The position numbers and the translations under genes are program-made. 37,761 bases of DNA from Piscirickettsiaceae bacterium (GTDB lineage Bacteria; Pseudomonadota; Gammaproteobacteria; Nitrosococcales; Methylophagaceae), in contig JABSQO010000016.1 of NCBI GenBank assembly GCA_013215775.1, positions 1-37,761 on the forward strand, read 5' to 3'. Under the pieces are notes generated by a model that saw only the letters and a list, made by a program, of their open reading frames with translations, was not told the origin of the DNA and searched no databases. Positions 17,092-24,588 of this stretch are shown piece by piece. How positions within the stretch are numbered: position 1 is the first letter of the stretch; each line of letters opens with the position of its first letter.

Positions 17092-19182
17092 TTATGTCGT
17101 TAATTGTTTATAAATAGTTGAAATTTGAATAGGTAACATAGTGATATCCGATATCAGTCGGAAATGTTTCTTCCCAAGCATGTGAGGCAAATAATCCATA
17201 GCTTCTTCGTCAAACGTCAATACAAATGGAGTAATGTGAAGGGCTTTTGCTTCATTAAATGCACGGCGAGTATCTTCAATGCCGTAATGTCCACGATAGC
17301 CATCAATATCATCAGGCTTACCATCTGTAAGAACGAATAAAATTTTAGTTTTAGCATCGGTCTGTTTTAAGGTTTTACTTAAATGCCGGATAGCGGCCCC
17401 CATTCGTGTATATTGCTGTGGTTTAAGAGAAAAAATGCGTTGTTTGATATCATTATTATAGTTTTCGTCAAACTTCTTAACTGGATAGATATGACAGTGT
17501 TCACGTCCCGAACCGGAGAATGCATAGATAGCGTATTGGTCATTTAGATTAGCTAATGTACGTGATAGCAACCATGTTGACTGTTTGATGATCTTGTTCT
17601 TCCAACCCGCTGTTGAACCACTAATATCAACTGCAAATAAAATAGCAATACTACGACCATTTTTATTGTTTCTAATATAGATGTTTTGAAAATCATCAGC
17701 ATGTTTCGTTTTATTAGACTTAGCAGCTACCCATGCATCAATATCGATGTCATCTCCGTCAGCTTGATAGCGAATAAGTTTTTGATCATTAATAATTAGA
17801 TCTAATGATTTTTTTATACGTTTTTCAAAAAACCTCAACTCAAGGTCATCTGTGATGTGTGTTTCATTTATATTTTGGTCGATAGCGATTTCTTCAATTC
17901 GACACCAATTATTTCGATATTGTTTTAGTGAAATGTCCCATTCCGGATATAAATAACTATTTTGTTTTTGCTCATCCCTCAATATTTCCTGTTTTACGTG
18001 ATGATGCTCTATGGTTTCGGCTAAATTTTGCCAAATATCAGTATGAGAGTGATTTGTAGAAATGGAGGGTTCTGATTTGGTGTTGTGTTTAAAATAGATA
18101 CGTTCTGGAACCTGATTATTATTTTTGTCCTCAGTTATTTCACTGTTATTTTCATATATATTCATCATGAGAGGAGGAGGCTGAACCGAACTTGTGTCAG
18201 CTGTATTTTGTGATAACTTTTCAGGTGAAAAATCACTTTGATATGGGAATGAGTCAAAAATCTTTTTTTTAATACCAAACTGTCTTATCCAAGCTAAGCT
18301 ATCAAAAACAGTAGTCGCGGTATGTTCAGAAAAAATATACTCCGGATAAGTATCTATAGTTAATTTTTCATGTATTGAGAGGATGTTTTTCCAAATGCCA
18401 GGAAATTTCTTTTTAAGATAATGATTTATTCTTAAGGTTTCTAGTGTGGAAAATATATCAAGAAAATGATCACCGTATTCAATAACACCTTCTTTAATGT
18501 CTTTTAAGGCACTATTTGTTTGTAATTCAATTTGCCCAAGTAGTTGAAAAGTCATGATTTTATAGAGCAAGTAATTATCTTGATAATTGTCAAATAAACT
18601 AATTGATTCAGGCAAGAAAATGCTTTTTCCATTTGTATATGGACGCTGGTCACTAGAGGGATCTAAACGAATTAAAGACAACTCTTGTTGAGTTATTGAA
18701 AAGATAAGTTTTTCTAATACATCAACGACATTTGAGAATGAAGTGGTTGACTTATTTATTTGTAAGTTGAATTCTGAATAGTTTTTAATTAATCTATTGG
18801 CTTCGTCTAGCTGACTAGAACTTAAGGCCAGTATGATTTGTTCCATCCATTGCTTATGTTCATCTCTATCCATACTATTTATAGCAGGTGTATATACCAG
18901 CATTACTGAATAAGCATGAGACATAGACAGTTCTGATAATTTAGAAAGTTGGGCTAAAAATTGAGTCTGTAACGCATGACTAAGGCCTGCTAGTTGGGTA
19001 ACTGAACCCATAATTGAGTCTTTAGTTTTAATTCCATCCAATATTAATTCAATACGAATTTTTAATTCCGTAGTACTCATTCCACCACACGACCCTGTTT
19101 GCCTAGACTCTAGCAATGTGGGCTTTATCATCTTCTGAGATGGTTTCGTTTGTTTTTTAAACCAAGCACTCATGAACTTCAT
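17092..19182 (-). CDS. NorD/CbbO-like VWA-domain protein
   Basis: A 696-residue protein. The first ~480 residues are helical with little recognisable motif content and a low-complexity central linker rich in Asn, Gln and Glu. The C-terminal ~190 residues form a von Willebrand A domain with the MIDAS motif DISGSTAG (DxSxS) and a TDGKPDD loop. This layout matches NorD and CbbO, which pair with NorQ/CbbQ ATPases and bind the client through the MIDAS metal. The start is ATG 19182 or ATG 19173; neither has a strong ribosome-binding site. It is divergent from the hydroxylase gene with a 313-base spacer. Assignment as a maturation factor of that hydroxylase is inference. Confidence 0.85.
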   Translation of the reverse strand: MKFMSAWFKKQTKPSQKMIKPTLLESRQTGSCGGMSTTELKIRIELILDGIKTKDSIMGSVTQLAGLSHALQTQFLAQLSKLSELSMSHAYSVMLVYTPAINSMDRDEHKQWMEQIILALSSSQLDEANRLIKNYSEFNLQINKSTTSFSNVVDVLEKLIFSITQQELSLIRLDPSSDQRPYTNGKSIFLPESISLFDNYQDNYLLYKIMTFQLLGQIELQTNSALKDIKEGVIEYGDHFLDIFSTLETLRINHYLKKKFPGIWKNILSIHEKLTIDTYPEYIFSEHTATTVFDSLAWIRQFGIKKKIFDSFPYQSDFSPEKLSQNTADTSSVQPPPLMMNIYENNSEITEDKNNNQVPERIYFKHNTKSEPSISTNHSHTDIWQNLAETIEHHHVKQEILRDEQKQNSYLYPEWDISLKQYRNNWCRIEEIAIDQNINETHITDDLELRFFEKRIKKSLDLIINDQKLIRYQADGDDIDIDAWVAAKSNKTKHADDFQNIYIRNNKNGRSIAILFAVDISGSTAGWKNKIIKQSTWLLSRTLANLNDQYAIYAFSGSGREHCHIYPVKKFDENYNNDIKQRIFSLKPQQYTRMGAAIRHLSKTLKQTDAKTKILFVLTDGKPDDIDGYRGHYGIEDTRRAFNEAKALHITPFVLTFDEEAMDYLPHMLGKKHFRLISDITMLPIQISTIYKQLTT

Positions 19183-19495
19183 TATATATTGCCAATAACT
19201 TATTGTATCGACAGCATGAAGGATAGTAGATGATATGTTGATACGTAATTTTACTTATGAATTAAGGCGATTTTAATTATAATTACAACTTCATAAAATA
19301 GTGTAAGCCATTGAAAGCAGACAATAATAAACCCTCACAAAAACACTAGGGATATATACGTATATCCAAAATCTCAATAGAAACTTAAAGTACATCTCAG
19401 TTGGAAAACTTTCGACTAGAGAGAATTGTTGGTAATCAGACTGGCAAGCTCCAATGTAAATTCATAACGACAATTGTTGGGGAGAACTGAATGTC
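19183..19495. promoter_or_regulatory. Divergent control region, VWA gene / hydroxylase gene
   Basis: This 313-base AT-rich spacer has no gene. It holds an inverted repeat GGATATA-TACG-TATATCC at 19350-19367, a candidate operator, and a TATAAT at 19278-19283 with a poor -35 (TTATGA) at 17-base spacing, as often seen in activator-dependent promoters. Just before the hydroxylase start, GGAG (19481-19484) is ideally spaced to an ATG at 19491 that opens a two-codon ORF (ATG TCA TGA) overlapping the true start. Confidence 0.45.
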
Positions 19496-20680
19496 ATGAA
19501 AAAGATTTTAATTAATATTAGGTACTTTATGGCGCCAATACTCATTCTGGTGAGTATGATGGGCGTATTAATTGGTGGGCCATTAGCTTGGACCGGAGTA
19601 GTGTTGTTTGGAGTGGGCGTTCTATTAGATACCTTGAGTATACCCTTTCATCCAAAGGGCGCTGGTTTTGATGAGAATGGCGAAACAAATGGAATCGCTG
19701 GATTACAAAATGCAGTAATGTACACAATGTTGCCAGTGTTTGTGCTTTTACAGCTTGTAATGGCATGGCGAATATTTCAATACGTAAATGGTGTTCCTAT
19801 TGAGCCAGGTATGTTTATGGGTATACCTATTCAAATGGGTGTTTCAGGAGCTGAACTAATCGGTGCAACCTTATCAACAGGTATTTTTGCTGGTATCGGG
19901 ATTATTTTTGGTCATGAATTAGCACATACAAAAGGCTTTAGTTTCATACTTTCTCGTTTAATGATGGGTTTAAGTGGTTCATCACACTTCTGTTATGCAC
20001 ATGTATACAACCACCATCTAGAATTAGCGCATCAAGACGATCCTGCAACATCACCACGCGGTCGTTCCCTCTATAGACATTTTTGGTTATCTCACATGGG
20101 TCAATCAAAATTTTTATACAAAATGGAACAAGTACGATTAGCCAAGTTAGGAAAATCATTTATCTCTTTAGATAATCGTTGGATTCGTGGTTACCTTATG
20201 AGTTTACCAACAATGATTCTGTTCGCTTGGGTGGGTGGTCCGATTGGTATTGCATGTATGTTCTTAATTTGGACTGTATCAAACTTCGAGCTAGAAGCAC
20301 TCAACTACATGGAGCATTATGGTCTTATTCGAGAAAAAGGTCAGCCAATTGATTATCGCCATTCATGGGATAACGATAATATGTTTACAGCTTGGTTCTT
20401 TATCGAAATTGGACGGCAAGGTGATCATCATGACCGTGGTGAAACGCATTTCTGGGAGTTGGATGAAGTAGGTTCTCCAAATCCAGGGTGGGGATATTTC
20501 ACTGAGTTGATGATTGCATGTGTCCCACCACTTTGGCACTCAGTTTATAAGAAAAAACTGGCGACATGGGATAGGGACTTTGCTTCAGAGGGTGAACGAG
20601 CTATTGCACAAAGAATTAATTCTCAAGCAAATTATGAAGTTAATGAGGATGTCCCCTCATCATACGCAAAAATCTCGTAA
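19496..20680 (+). CDS. AlkB/XylM-like membrane diiron hydroxylase
   Basis: A 394-residue inner-membrane protein with about six membrane helices. It aligns well to alkane 1-monooxygenase AlkB: HELAH (His140, His144), HVYNHH (His169, His173, His174) followed by the AlkB-like DPATSPRGRSLYR, and NYMEHYG (His274). The last box, HSDHH in AlkB, reads QGDHH here: Gln308, His311, His312. So one of the nine expected iron-ligand histidines is Gln. The family inserts oxygen into terminal C-H bonds or alkenes of hydrophobic substrates, using electrons from a rubredoxin or a XylA-type reductase. A XylA-like reductase is encoded four genes on. Substrate unknown; XylM/CymA-type oxidation of methyl groups is equally possible. 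Confidence 0.87.
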   Translation: MKKILINIRYFMAPILILVSMMGVLIGGPLAWTGVVLFGVGVLLDTLSIPFHPKGAGFDENGETNGIAGLQNAVMYTMLPVFVLLQLVMAWRIFQYVNGVPIEPGMFMGIPIQMGVSGAELIGATLSTGIFAGIGIIFGHELAHTKGFSFILSRLMMGLSGSSHFCYAHVYNHHLELAHQDDPATSPRGRSLYRHFWLSHMGQSKFLYKMEQVRLAKLGKSFISLDNRWIRGYLMSLPTMILFAWVGGPIGIACMFLIWTVSNFELEALNYMEHYGLIREKGQPIDYRHSWDNDNMFTAWFFIEIGRQGDHHDRGETHFWELDEVGSPNPGWGYFTELMIACVPPLWHSVYKKKLATWDRDFASEGERAIAQRINSQANYEVNEDVPSSYAKIS

Positions 20681-20683
20681 CAA

Positions 20684-20727
20684 TAGTGTGACAAAGATAG
20701 TCGGGATTTATCCCGGCTATCTCACTA
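20684..20727 (+). other. Long intercistronic hairpin after the hydroxylase gene
   Basis: Nested arms TAGTG...CACTA, AGATAG...CTATCT and CGGGA...TCCCG around loop TTTA form a strong hairpin four bases after the stop. No T-run follows, so it may be an mRNA-stabilising or processing element that sets different expression of the hydroxylase and the downstream genes. A partial terminator is the alternative. Confidence 0.55.
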
Positions 20728-20750
20728 TCACGAACTTTAAGAGGTGAAAT

Positions 20751-21113
20751 ATGAGTGAAGAAAGTTTATACGACAGATTAGGTGGCCATGATGGTATTGA
20801 GTCTTTAGCAACCACCACATTTAATAATCATTGCAAGAATGAAGCTATTAAAAATAGATACGCAAATAGTGATGCCGAAGAAGTTATAAGAAAAGTAACA
20901 GAGTTTATGTGTGCTGGCTTTGGCGGCAAAGAGGAGTACACCGGAGACGATATGTTAACAGCCCATACGGGGATGAATATATCAGAAGAGGAATTTAATG
21001 CGGTTGTTGATGATGTCTTAAAGGCACTCGAAACACACAATGCAGGCCAAAAAGAAAAAGATGAAATTCTAGCTGCGCTCTGGTCAATGCGCCCTGAAAT
21101 AGTTCATGTCTAA
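20751..21113 (+). CDS. Cytoplasmic truncated haemoglobin, group 1
   Basis: A 120-residue protein with the 2-over-2 haemoglobin start SLYDRLGGHDGI and the proximal-His segment LTAHTGMNIS (His72). No signal peptide. TrHb1 proteins bind O2 and NO and can detoxify NO or serve in O2 delivery. The ribosome-binding site (AGAGGTG) is good. It is paralogous to the exported protein at 23660-24148 (shared FNAVVDD and QKE-DEILA segments). Its position just behind a diiron oxygenase suggests O2 supply or NO protection of that enzyme; this is inference. Confidence 0.9.
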   Translation: MSEESLYDRLGGHDGIESLATTTFNNHCKNEAIKNRYANSDAEEVIRKVTEFMCAGFGGKEEYTGDDMLTAHTGMNISEEEFNAVVDDVLKALETHNAGQKEKDEILAALWSMRPEIVHV

Positions 21114-21134
21114 TTTATTCAAAAGGGGAATAAC

Positions 21135-21314
21135 GTGAAAGTAAACTGGGATGAAAACGTATGTCAACACGCTGGAGTATGCGTCACAAATTACTCATCG
21201 TTGTATAAAGTTGAAGATGGAAAGTTTGTCATTAGCACTGAAAATGCGACCGACGAACAGATAAAAGAAAGTATCGCAAAGTGTCCATCTGGTGCATTAA
21301 CAAGCGAAGACTAA
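21135..21314 (+). CDS. Small Fe-S protein (divergent 4Fe-4S mono-cluster type)
   Basis: A 59-residue protein starting at GTG 21135 with AGGGG upstream. It has C10-QHAGV-C16 and C50-PSGAL, the pattern of the Fer4_19 '4Fe-4S mono-cluster' family. Only three Cys are visible, so a 3Fe-4S cluster or a fourth ligand from His12 is possible. It lies between the haemoglobin and GST-like genes in the hydroxylase operon, where it could carry electrons or act as a maturation scaffold. It replaces the rubredoxin AlkG expected beside a true alkB. Confidence 0.8.
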   Translation: MKVNWDENVCQHAGVCVTNYSSLYKVEDGKFVISTENATDEQIKESIAKCPSGALTSED

Positions 21315-21355
21315 ATCATTTTTAAACCTAAAAATATAAAGGTAGGAGAGAGATA

Positions 21356-22042
21356 ATGGCTATTGGTGATAATTTAGCAAATGCAAAAGTACTTTATGGT
21401 GTTACTGGATGTGCAAATACAAGTAAATGTTTATTTGCGGCAGCTGAAAAAGGAATTGATATTAATGGTATAGGTATTGACCCTAACCAGGATTCAGATT
21501 TAGCTCAAATCAAAGACGGTTCGCCTTTCGGTAGTTTACCTATGCTTAAAGATTCCGATTTCTATGTGTATGGAACAGAGGCTATCTTGTCATATCTTGA
21601 TGACAAAGGTTTCGGTAACTCACTAATTCCAAGAAATGCTGTAGCAAGAACACAACTATATCAATGGGCGCATGTTGCTCAGAAGGTGTTTGCACCAGAA
21701 GTAAAAAAAATCAGTGATGGTAATTCAGATGCTACTGCTCTTGAAGCAGTTAAAACTATATTGTCAAAACTGGAAAATCAGCTCAAAACAAAAGTTCAAC
21801 GTGGTGATTATATTGTGGGTGACTTCAGTCTAGCTGATATTCACTGGGCACCCTATATTCATGCGTGCTGCCTGTATGGTAATGAGGCGTTGATTGATGC
21901 CTTACCTGCCGTCAAAACATGGTGGTCTCATATGAAAGTAAGAAAGAGCACAAGTAAAGAAAACTACGTTGCTTATACGGTATTACCTTCACTCGATGAA
22001 ATAAGCAATAACAAAATGCGTTCTGTCAGTATTAATGCGTAA
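21356..22042 (+). CDS. Glutathione-S-transferase-like protein, copy 1
   Basis: A 228-residue protein with a GST layout: a thioredoxin-like N-terminal half (residues ~10-85, with GSPFGSLPML and the YGTEAILSYL segment that normally holds glutathione) and an all-helical C-terminal half with GDFSLADIHWAPYI. The usual catalytic Ser/Tyr position carries GCANTSKC; a Cys in the KC pair is shared with the copies at 32675 and 33365. The tail TVLPSLDEISNNKMRSVSI resembles that of copy 3. It follows the Fe-S gene with a good AGGAGAG site. Conjugation of an epoxide or reactive product to glutathione is one possibility; a structural role is another. Confidence 0.78.
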   Translation: MAIGDNLANAKVLYGVTGCANTSKCLFAAAEKGIDINGIGIDPNQDSDLAQIKDGSPFGSLPMLKDSDFYVYGTEAILSYLDDKGFGNSLIPRNAVARTQLYQWAHVAQKVFAPEVKKISDGNSDATALEAVKTILSKLENQLKTKVQRGDYIVGDFSLADIHWAPYIHACCLYGNEALIDALPAVKTWWSHMKVRKSTSKENYVAYTVLPSLDEISNNKMRSVSINA

Positions 22043-22082
22043 TATCGAAATATCTCATCTTAATTAACAAGAAGTAGCCACC

Positions 22083-23165
22083 ATGTTTGGATTTTTTAAA
22101 AATAAAAAGCAAGATTACGAAACTAAAATTAACTCAGGCGAGATGCTCATAGTTAGAGCCGGAGACAATTTACTAAAAGCAGCCTTAGAAGCAGATATTG
22201 CATGGCCTCATGATTGTCGTGTGGGTAGCTGTGGTACATGTAAATGCAAACTGGTTGATGGAAAGATAAAAGCACTCGCTGACTTTAGTTATGTATTGGA
22301 AGGAGATGAGTTACAAGATGGCTATATCTTGGCATGTCAAACGCAATTAAGATCTAATGTAACAATCGAAGTTGATTTACTTGACGATAGCCAAAAACAA
22401 AATCACTGGGAGTCGGATGCAGTAATTACAGAGATAAATGATCTCACTCATGATATTAAAGAGGTCATCATTGAAATTGATCCTAATGATTTACCCAAAG
22501 GAGTAAGTCTGTTCCATGCGGGTCAGTATGCAGATCTCAAATTGCCAGACTTAGAAGGTAGAAACTATTCATTTGCAACAGCACCACATGCAGATCAGAA
22601 CCAATTTAAATTTTATATTAGAAAGGTTCCAGGTGGAGAATTCACTGAATGGTTGTTCAAAGAAGAACGAACTGGCCAATCTCTAAAAATGTCAGGGCCA
22701 TATGGTTTGTTTGGTTTAAAAGAAGATGAGCTACCAATGCTATGTATCGCTGGTGGTAGTGGAATGAGCGCAATCATCAGTGTTTTGCAGCAAGCATTGG
22801 AGTCTGGGGTTAAGCGAGATGTTCGTTTTATCTTTGGAGCGAGAACGGAGGCTGATCTCTATTGTGGCGATTTGATCAGTCAATTAGCTGTAGATTGGGA
22901 AAAAAATAATCTAGGAAAGTTTGTCTATATACCCTGCCTTTCGCAGGAAAAAGAAGATAGCTCATGGGAAGGTCGAATGGGTTCTTGCATAGATTGTATT
23001 CTCGATGATGGCGTTGCACTGTCTGGACAGGCATACCTGTGTGGACCGCCTGGAATGATAGATGCAGCGATAGATGTTTTAGTGAAAAACGGCATGAGTA
23101 ATGATGAAATTTTCTTTGATAAATTTCTGGATAAAAGTAATGCTAATCCTATTGCAAGTGCATAA
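22083..23165 (+). CDS. XylA-like ferredoxin-FAD-NAD(P)H reductase
   Basis: A 360-residue electron-transfer protein. A plant-type 2Fe-2S domain comes first, with cysteines 45, 50, 53 and 85 (CRVGSCGTC...C). An FAD domain has RNYSFA at 160-165, and an NAD domain has GGSGMS at 224-229 and a later CGPPGMID. This is the fused layout of XylA, the reductase of xylene monooxygenase, so it is the probable electron donor of the hydroxylase at 19496. The N-terminus (MFGFFKNKK) recalls that of the GST-like protein at 32675 (MGFFSFGRKK). It is cytoplasmic or membrane-associated. Confidence 0.92.
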   Translation: MFGFFKNKKQDYETKINSGEMLIVRAGDNLLKAALEADIAWPHDCRVGSCGTCKCKLVDGKIKALADFSYVLEGDELQDGYILACQTQLRSNVTIEVDLLDDSQKQNHWESDAVITEINDLTHDIKEVIIEIDPNDLPKGVSLFHAGQYADLKLPDLEGRNYSFATAPHADQNQFKFYIRKVPGGEFTEWLFKEERTGQSLKMSGPYGLFGLKEDELPMLCIAGGSGMSAIISVLQQALESGVKRDVRFIFGARTEADLYCGDLISQLAVDWEKNNLGKFVYIPCLSQEKEDSSWEGRMGSCIDCILDDGVALSGQAYLCGPPGMIDAAIDVLVKNGMSNDEIFFDKFLDKSNANPIASA

Positions 23166-23201
23166 GTTAAATATATAAATTATTAGTTTTGGAGGTAAAA
23201 A

Positions 23202-23405
23202 ATGGCTTCATTTAAAGCAATAGTCGTAATGGCTATATGGACTGGAATCGTGGGTTATGGGCTGTATGACATAGGCGCATTAGAAAATTTTCGTCAACCA
23301 CTTTGGGCAGTTGGAATTGGTACGGCTTTATTGGTAACACATTTAGTCAATATGTCGATTTATTTCAAAGTGGCCGGTGAAAAACCATATGAATGGTTTA
23401 ACTAA
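23202..23405 (+). CDS. Small two-helix membrane protein
   Basis: A 67-residue protein with two predicted membrane helices (residues ~4-24 and ~33-53), the second ending before a charged tail GEKPYEWFN. An AGGT ribosome-binding site is present (TTTTGGAGGTAAAAA before ATG). It somewhat resembles DUF1145-type small membrane proteins, but I cannot confirm that. Its place directly after the reductase suggests it could be a small subunit or membrane anchor of the monooxygenase complex. Function unknown. Confidence 0.72.
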   Translation: MASFKAIVVMAIWTGIVGYGLYDIGALENFRQPLWAVGIGTALLVTHLVNMSIYFKVAGEKPYEWFN

Positions 23406-23458
23406 AATCAATCTTAATTACTCATAAACCTAAACAATAGAGTAATTGAATAGCCGTC

Positions 23459-23631
23459 ACTCAAAATTTAAGAGGCTTAGGCTTTGATGGCACATTAGGT
23501 GCTGTTAACTACTGTATCAGGCATTGGCACAGAGTTTCGTGATAATCGAAAAAGGTGATTACGGTACATATACCAATGAAGAAGTTAGTTCGTGGCATGT
23601 TGGGTTTGGTCTTACATGGCATTTTGAATAA
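23459..23631 (+). pseudogene. Decayed outer-membrane beta-barrel gene fragment
   Basis: Three overlapping reading frames give a continuous barrel-like sequence: LRGLGFDGTLGAVNY, then GIGTEFRDNRK, then GDYGTYTNEEV and SSWHVGFGLTWHFE-stop. The last part has the alternating, aromatic-ended pattern of a C-terminal strand of an outer-membrane protein. Two single-base frame changes and no start codon show it is a remnant. It may be the former outer-membrane uptake porin of the operon (AlkL/OmpW- or FadL/XylN-like); the family is not decided. The in-frame start at 23555 extending the haemoglobin ORF is rejected for this reason. Confidence 0.5.
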
Positions 23632-23659
23632 ACGTTACATTTACTATAGGAAATTAAAC

Positions 23660-24148
23660 ATGAAAAATTTTATTAAAAGCATAGCCATTGTTGGCGTTCT
23701 ATGTTCTTCACTTGCATCAATGAATGTAATGGCTGATGAAGCAGTAACGGCAGCTCCAGCAGGTCCAACGCTTTATGAACGCATTGGTGGTGAAAAGGGC
23801 ACTAGAGCAATTGTAGAAGATGTTTGGACTAATCATACTAACAACCCAATTATAAAAGCACGCTTTCTTTATAGTGATCCAGTACGTGTCAAACAAGTTG
23901 TGTTCGAAATATTTGCAGTAGCAACGGGTGGCGATGTTGAATATACAGGTATGGATTTAGCTGAAAGACATAGCAATATGAACATCAGTGAAATGGAGTT
24001 TAATGCAGTTGTTGATGACATTATGGATGCATTGACTAAGAACAATGTTGCACAAAAAGAACAAGATGAAATATTAGCAGTTTTATGGGCTACACGTCCT
24101 GCTATTGTCAACGGTAATATGACAACTCAAGCACTGACTGCTAAATAG
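23660..24148 (+). CDS. Exported truncated haemoglobin, group 1
   Basis: A 162-residue protein starting MKNFIKSIAIVG with a signal peptide cleaved near NVMA (residue 25), then a TrHb1 domain from LYERIGG to the proximal-His segment AERHSNMNIS (His104) and QKEQDEILAVLWA. It is a paralog of the cytoplasmic protein at 20751 and is predicted to be periplasmic. Secreted truncated haemoglobins are uncommon; a role in O2 or NO handling at the periplasmic side is inferred. A start at 23555 is rejected, as it would read through the pseudogene out of frame. A terminator follows. Confidence 0.88.
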   Translation: MKNFIKSIAIVGVLCSSLASMNVMADEAVTAAPAGPTLYERIGGEKGTRAIVEDVWTNHTNNPIIKARFLYSDPVRVKQVVFEIFAVATGGDVEYTGMDLAERHSNMNISEMEFNAVVDDIMDALTKNNVAQKEQDEILAVLWATRPAIVNGNMTTQALTAK

Positions 24149-24171
24149 AATATCAGCAGTAATAGAACACT

Positions 24172-24212
24172 AAAATCAGCCCTGCAATATAACGGGCTGA
24201 TTTTATTTGTTT
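24172..24212 (+). terminator. Intrinsic terminator closing the hydroxylase operon
   Basis: The arms AAAATCAGCCC and GGGCTGATTTT, loop TGCAATATAAC, are followed by ATTTGTTTT. It ends the run from 19496. Confidence 0.85.
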
Positions 24213-24292
24213 TAACACTAAAGTGTATACAGTAAGAAATTAATCAGAACACTGGTTATATAAACGTAAATTATAATTACAAAGGACTAAGT

Positions 24293-24562
24293 ATGCCTAA
24301 ATTTATTATTGAAAGAGAGATCGATGGAGCAGGGGATTGGACACAAGAAAATATGGCTGAAATTACACAAAAATCTTGTTCAATCTTAAAAGATATGGGC
24401 CCGGAAATAGAATGGATTCATAGTTATGTAACGGATAACAAAGTCTATTGCCTATATAATGCGTCTAATAAAGAAGCTATTTTGTCTCATGCTGAAAAAG
24501 GTGGTTTTCCCGCAAATAAAATCAGTGAAGTAAAAAACATGTTGAATCCAACACCAGTTTAA
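24293..24562 (+). CDS. DUF4242 (SCO4226-like) small protein
   Basis: An 89-residue protein with the DUF4242 pattern: MPKFIIEREIDGAG at the start, QKSCSILKDMGPEIEWIHSYVT, CLYNASN and HAEKGGFPANKISEV. The family forms ferredoxin-like dimers, and one Streptomyces member binds nickel. It begins the second run of plus-strand genes after a terminator; a small palindrome ACACT-AA-AGTGT at 24215-24226 lies in front. AAAGGA provides a ribosome-binding site. The function of the family is not known. Its Cys and His residues could bind metal. Confidence 0.85.
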   Translation: MPKFIIEREIDGAGDWTQENMAEITQKSCSILKDMGPEIEWIHSYVTDNKVYCLYNASNKEAILSHAEKGGFPANKISEVKNMLNPTPV

Positions 24563-24588
24563 TTTTTACAAACATCAATTAAACTAAA

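Noticed and set aside
19440-19490. A sigma-54 promoter before the hydroxylase
   Set aside because: Pairs of GG with a 10-base gap occur, but none has GC at -12 with the TGGCAC/TTGC context.
19496-20680. Fatty-acid desaturase
   Set aside because: The order HELAH, HVYNHH followed by DPATS, and NYMEHYG matches AlkB-type hydroxylases much better than desaturases, and a XylA-like reductase is in the operon.
23555-23659. Longer N-terminus for the exported haemoglobin
   Set aside because: It would bury the clear signal peptide at 23660 and overlaps the barrel-like pseudogene read in another frame.
24215-24226. Palindrome ACACT-AA-AGTGT as a defined operator
   Set aside because: It is short and lies at the tail of a terminator; no known regulator fits.
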